Source: Symbiodinium natans (lineage: Eukaryota > Sar > Dinophyceae > Suessiales > Symbiodiniaceae). From it: 64,000 nucleotides of DNA. The notes beneath the pieces were generated by a model. The model was not told where the DNA came from, did no database searches, and was given only the letters and a program-made list of their open reading frames with translations. The stretch covers positions 504,193 to 568,192 of the forward strand of contig CAJNDS010002178.1 in the NCBI GenBank assembly GCA_905221605.1, written 5' to 3'. The translations under genes were made by a program, and so were the position numbers. Positions within the stretch are counted from its first letter, which is position 1. Each line of letters begins with the position of its first letter. Of the stretch, positions 62,219 through 64,000 are shown one piece after another.

Positions 62219-63945
62219 ATGGCAAGCGGTGGTGAGAAAAAGCAAATGCTTGCTAAGCTCACAGTCGTGTCTGGCATCGTCAGCCTCTCCATGTTTCCAT
62301 GGACTGCCATGGACCAAGGTCACGACCTGCGTGTCGGCGTCTGCAAGGCTCGCGTCAGTTCCATGGATGGTTCGTCTGTCGTGTGGTCAGAATTGAACTC
62401 ACTGACTTTGTCCCGACATGACAGGGGCAAGGCCTGAAGATGATGGAGGTCCAGAGTCAGAACATCATCACTTCAGAGGTGCCGCCCCACCCTTGCCAGT
62501 TGCGTGTTCTGGTCTGGAGTACTTGTGGTGCCTTCATTGCTCATGTGACGGTCTCACTGTTTGATGTCGCCTGACTTTGTGATCGGCTGCTGCAGCTTCG
62601 GCTCGACTTCTCGAGACGTGTGACGTCTCCAGACACGGACACGTAGACACATCTTTGAAGAGTCAGGACACATGACACATGACATATGACACATGACACA
62701 CGAGACATCATGTGTCAGAAGGTGGACTTGTCTTATTCAGAGTCAGGGTCAGCTTTAGATGAGCCAAAGCCAAAGCCAAAGGCATCACCGGCCTCAAGCT
62801 CGCAGTGTCAGTCTGGACCTGTTGCCGTGCAACCAGTCACGTGTCGCAGAGACCTCCTTCGATAGGGGTGCCCAGCAGGCTGTCCTGCATTGTGTCTGTG
62901 TCTGTCAGTGTCAGTGTCATGTCATCATCGTCCATAGCGTCAAACCATGTTGAGATTGAGAGGTCACTTTCTTGCTCTACTTCCTGGAGCCGAGGGCATC
63001 GTCAGACCTGCTGCACCACCTGAAGGACAACCCGAAGAACGACGACAGTGCGTGGCTGATCGCCAACGCAAAGAAGGTTGGCAGAGAGCCACTCGGTTCC
63101 CCTTGCCCCCAGCCCCAGCCTTACCAACTTATTAGGGTTTGGGTGGTTTGGGCTTTGGGGTTTAGGATGTAGGGTTTGAGTTGAAGGGCTTCGGGTTTAG
63201 GGTCTGGGCTAGGGCGGCTAGGGTTGAGGGTTTAGGCTTTAGGATTTAGGGTAAAGGTTTTGAGGCTTTAGGGCTTGGGGCTTAGGGCTTGGGTTCAAGG
63301 TTTAGGGTCTAGGCTCCAGCGTTTAGGGTTCAGGGTTCAAAGTCAAAGTAGTCGCCAAAATGTCAGTGCAATTTCCGTGACAATGAGAGTGAGTATGAAG
63401 TTTCAGTCTCTGTCTGAGGCTCAATGCCCACGCAGGGATGGCCAGCGTCTGACAATGCTTGGAGACAGGATGGAGGCGGCTGGTACAATGATGGATGGAA
63501 TCAAGACGGCGGTGGCCAGAGTCAGAGTCAGTACTACACCTGGAACCCACAGCAACAGGACGGTCAGAATCAGGACGGGTGGAATCAACATGATGACCGT
63601 CAGGGTCGTGCGTGGAGTCGACAAGATCGCCGTGGTCGGAGTCGCGGCAGGAGTCAACAAGACGACCATCGTGGAAACGGTTGGGGTCATGATGGCCAGG
63701 ACCAGGGTCAGTATCACGACGGGCAGGGCGGCTGGTGGCATCGTCCTGATGACGGTCAGCGTGGAAGGGATGGATATGATCACGGAGGAGGGCAGGGCAG
63801 TGGCTGGTCTCAGAGTGATCACGGACATGGACAGGGGCAGGATAGTGGCCGGGCTGACGGGCATGCCCGGGATGGACATGATCATGGACAGGGTCCGGAC
63901 GAGCCTCGGCTTGAAGGTTGTGCAGAGTGTGCAGAGTGGAGGTGA
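62219..63945 (+). CDS. Multi-exon protein with Gly/Gln/Asp/Trp-rich C-terminus
   Basis: Proposed exons 62219-62263, 62425-62478, 62596-62617, 62741-62820, 62963-63076 and 63436-63945 give 825 nt (274 residues) with compatible phases and GT-AG sites. Recognisable parts are MASGGEKKQMLAKLT, GQGLKMMEVQSQNIITSE, DEPKPKPKASPASSS, DLLHHLKDNPKNDDSAWLIA, and a 169-residue last exon of low complexity (WYNDGWNQDGGGQSQSQYY, many QG, DG, HG and RG). The last exon and the 62963 exon are solid; the 22-nt exon is tentative.

A disordered C-terminus of this type suits RNA-binding or condensate-forming proteins, but no domain proves it. The intron at 63077-63435 has degenerate telomeric units. The start is uncertain because the frame is open upstream and may be fused by splicing to the coiled-coil gene. 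Confidence 0.55.
62640..62715 (+). repeat. TGACACA-type repeat in intron
   Basis: Several ACACATGACACATGACATAT-like units, part of the TGTCA/TGACA bias of this end of the window. Confidence 0.7.
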
Positions 63946-64000
63946 ATGCCCGGTCCTATTCCTGGTGCCTCGTGGCACTCCTAAGGACCAGGACCAGCGG
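63946..64000. other. 3' flank at window edge
   Basis: Unique sequence after the stop codon; no terminator or poly-A signal identifiable. Confidence 0.3.

Noticed and set aside
1-64000. Dinoflagellate spliced-leader RNA gene, rRNA or tRNA genes
   Set aside because: No match to the spliced-leader core or to tRNA/rRNA landmarks was seen by eye on either strand; a covariance-model search was not possible.

Overview
The window is the left end of a dinoflagellate chromosome, most like Symbiodiniaceae or a relative. It opens with a C-strand (CCCTAAA)n telomere at 1-133. About fifty further blocks of the same heptamer, on both strands and in several variants, are scattered to about 55 kb. Between them lie short islands of ordinary sequence. 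The dinoflagellate call rests on the TTTAGGG telomere, GC-rich third codon positions, many GC-AG introns, very small exons, an ubiquitin-like + RCC1-type repeat gene, and an ion-channel S6 motif (SLTVMYMLVGVLVEVV) of a type I associate with that lineage.

Main result (1.1-18.9 kb, + strand): many of the islands are small exons (30-65 nt). Joined in order they give the S4, S4-S5 linker, S5, pore helix, S6 and degenerate EF-hand/C-terminal region of one voltage-gated cation channel. Most consecutive exon pairs agree in reading phase. Nearly all donors are GC and all acceptors AG, and the introns consist largely of telomeric repeats. S1-S3 were not found before the telomere, so the gene may be cut off by the chromosome end. 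Similar exon-like islands, mostly + with a few -, continue to about 54 kb. They include a coiled-coil exon set (22-25 kb), a basic exon pair split by a telomeric array (31.5 kb), first exons at 35.6 and 36.6 kb, terminal exons near 38.8, 39.7 and 41.2 kb, a cluster at 46.9-47.4 kb, and others. These are read by eye and individually uncertain.

Two recognisable homologues lie in the middle. At 33129-34619 is an intact, intronless gene with an N-terminal ubiquitin-like domain and about ten RCC1-like repeats. At 44145-45758 is a decayed relative with frameshifts, a five-unit telomeric insert, and a 111-bp palindromic element.

Repeats: several families of ~100-bp terminal-inverted-repeat elements (called A, B, D, E, F, G, H here); a 16-bp satellite with higher-order structure (26.4-29.0 kb); a GC-rich block with a long palindrome and a ~150-nt poly-G (20.2-22.0 kb); homogenised telomere variants (TTTGGGG, CCCCTAAA, CCCTGAA, CCCTAAAAG). 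From 55 kb telomeric repeats become rare. They give way to a short repeat containing GCGGCAAGCCCTTTCGCTGC, a ~690-bp tandem duplication and many TGTCAG motifs.

At 59-64 kb, + strand, genes have mainly GT-AG introns: a small two-exon gene, an orphan exon at 60.1 kb, a six-exon coiled-coil gene (60634-62114), and a six-exon gene ending in a Gly/Gln/Asp/Trp-rich domain (62219-63945). The last two may be one transcription unit. No rRNA, tRNA, CRISPR or spliced-leader gene was seen.
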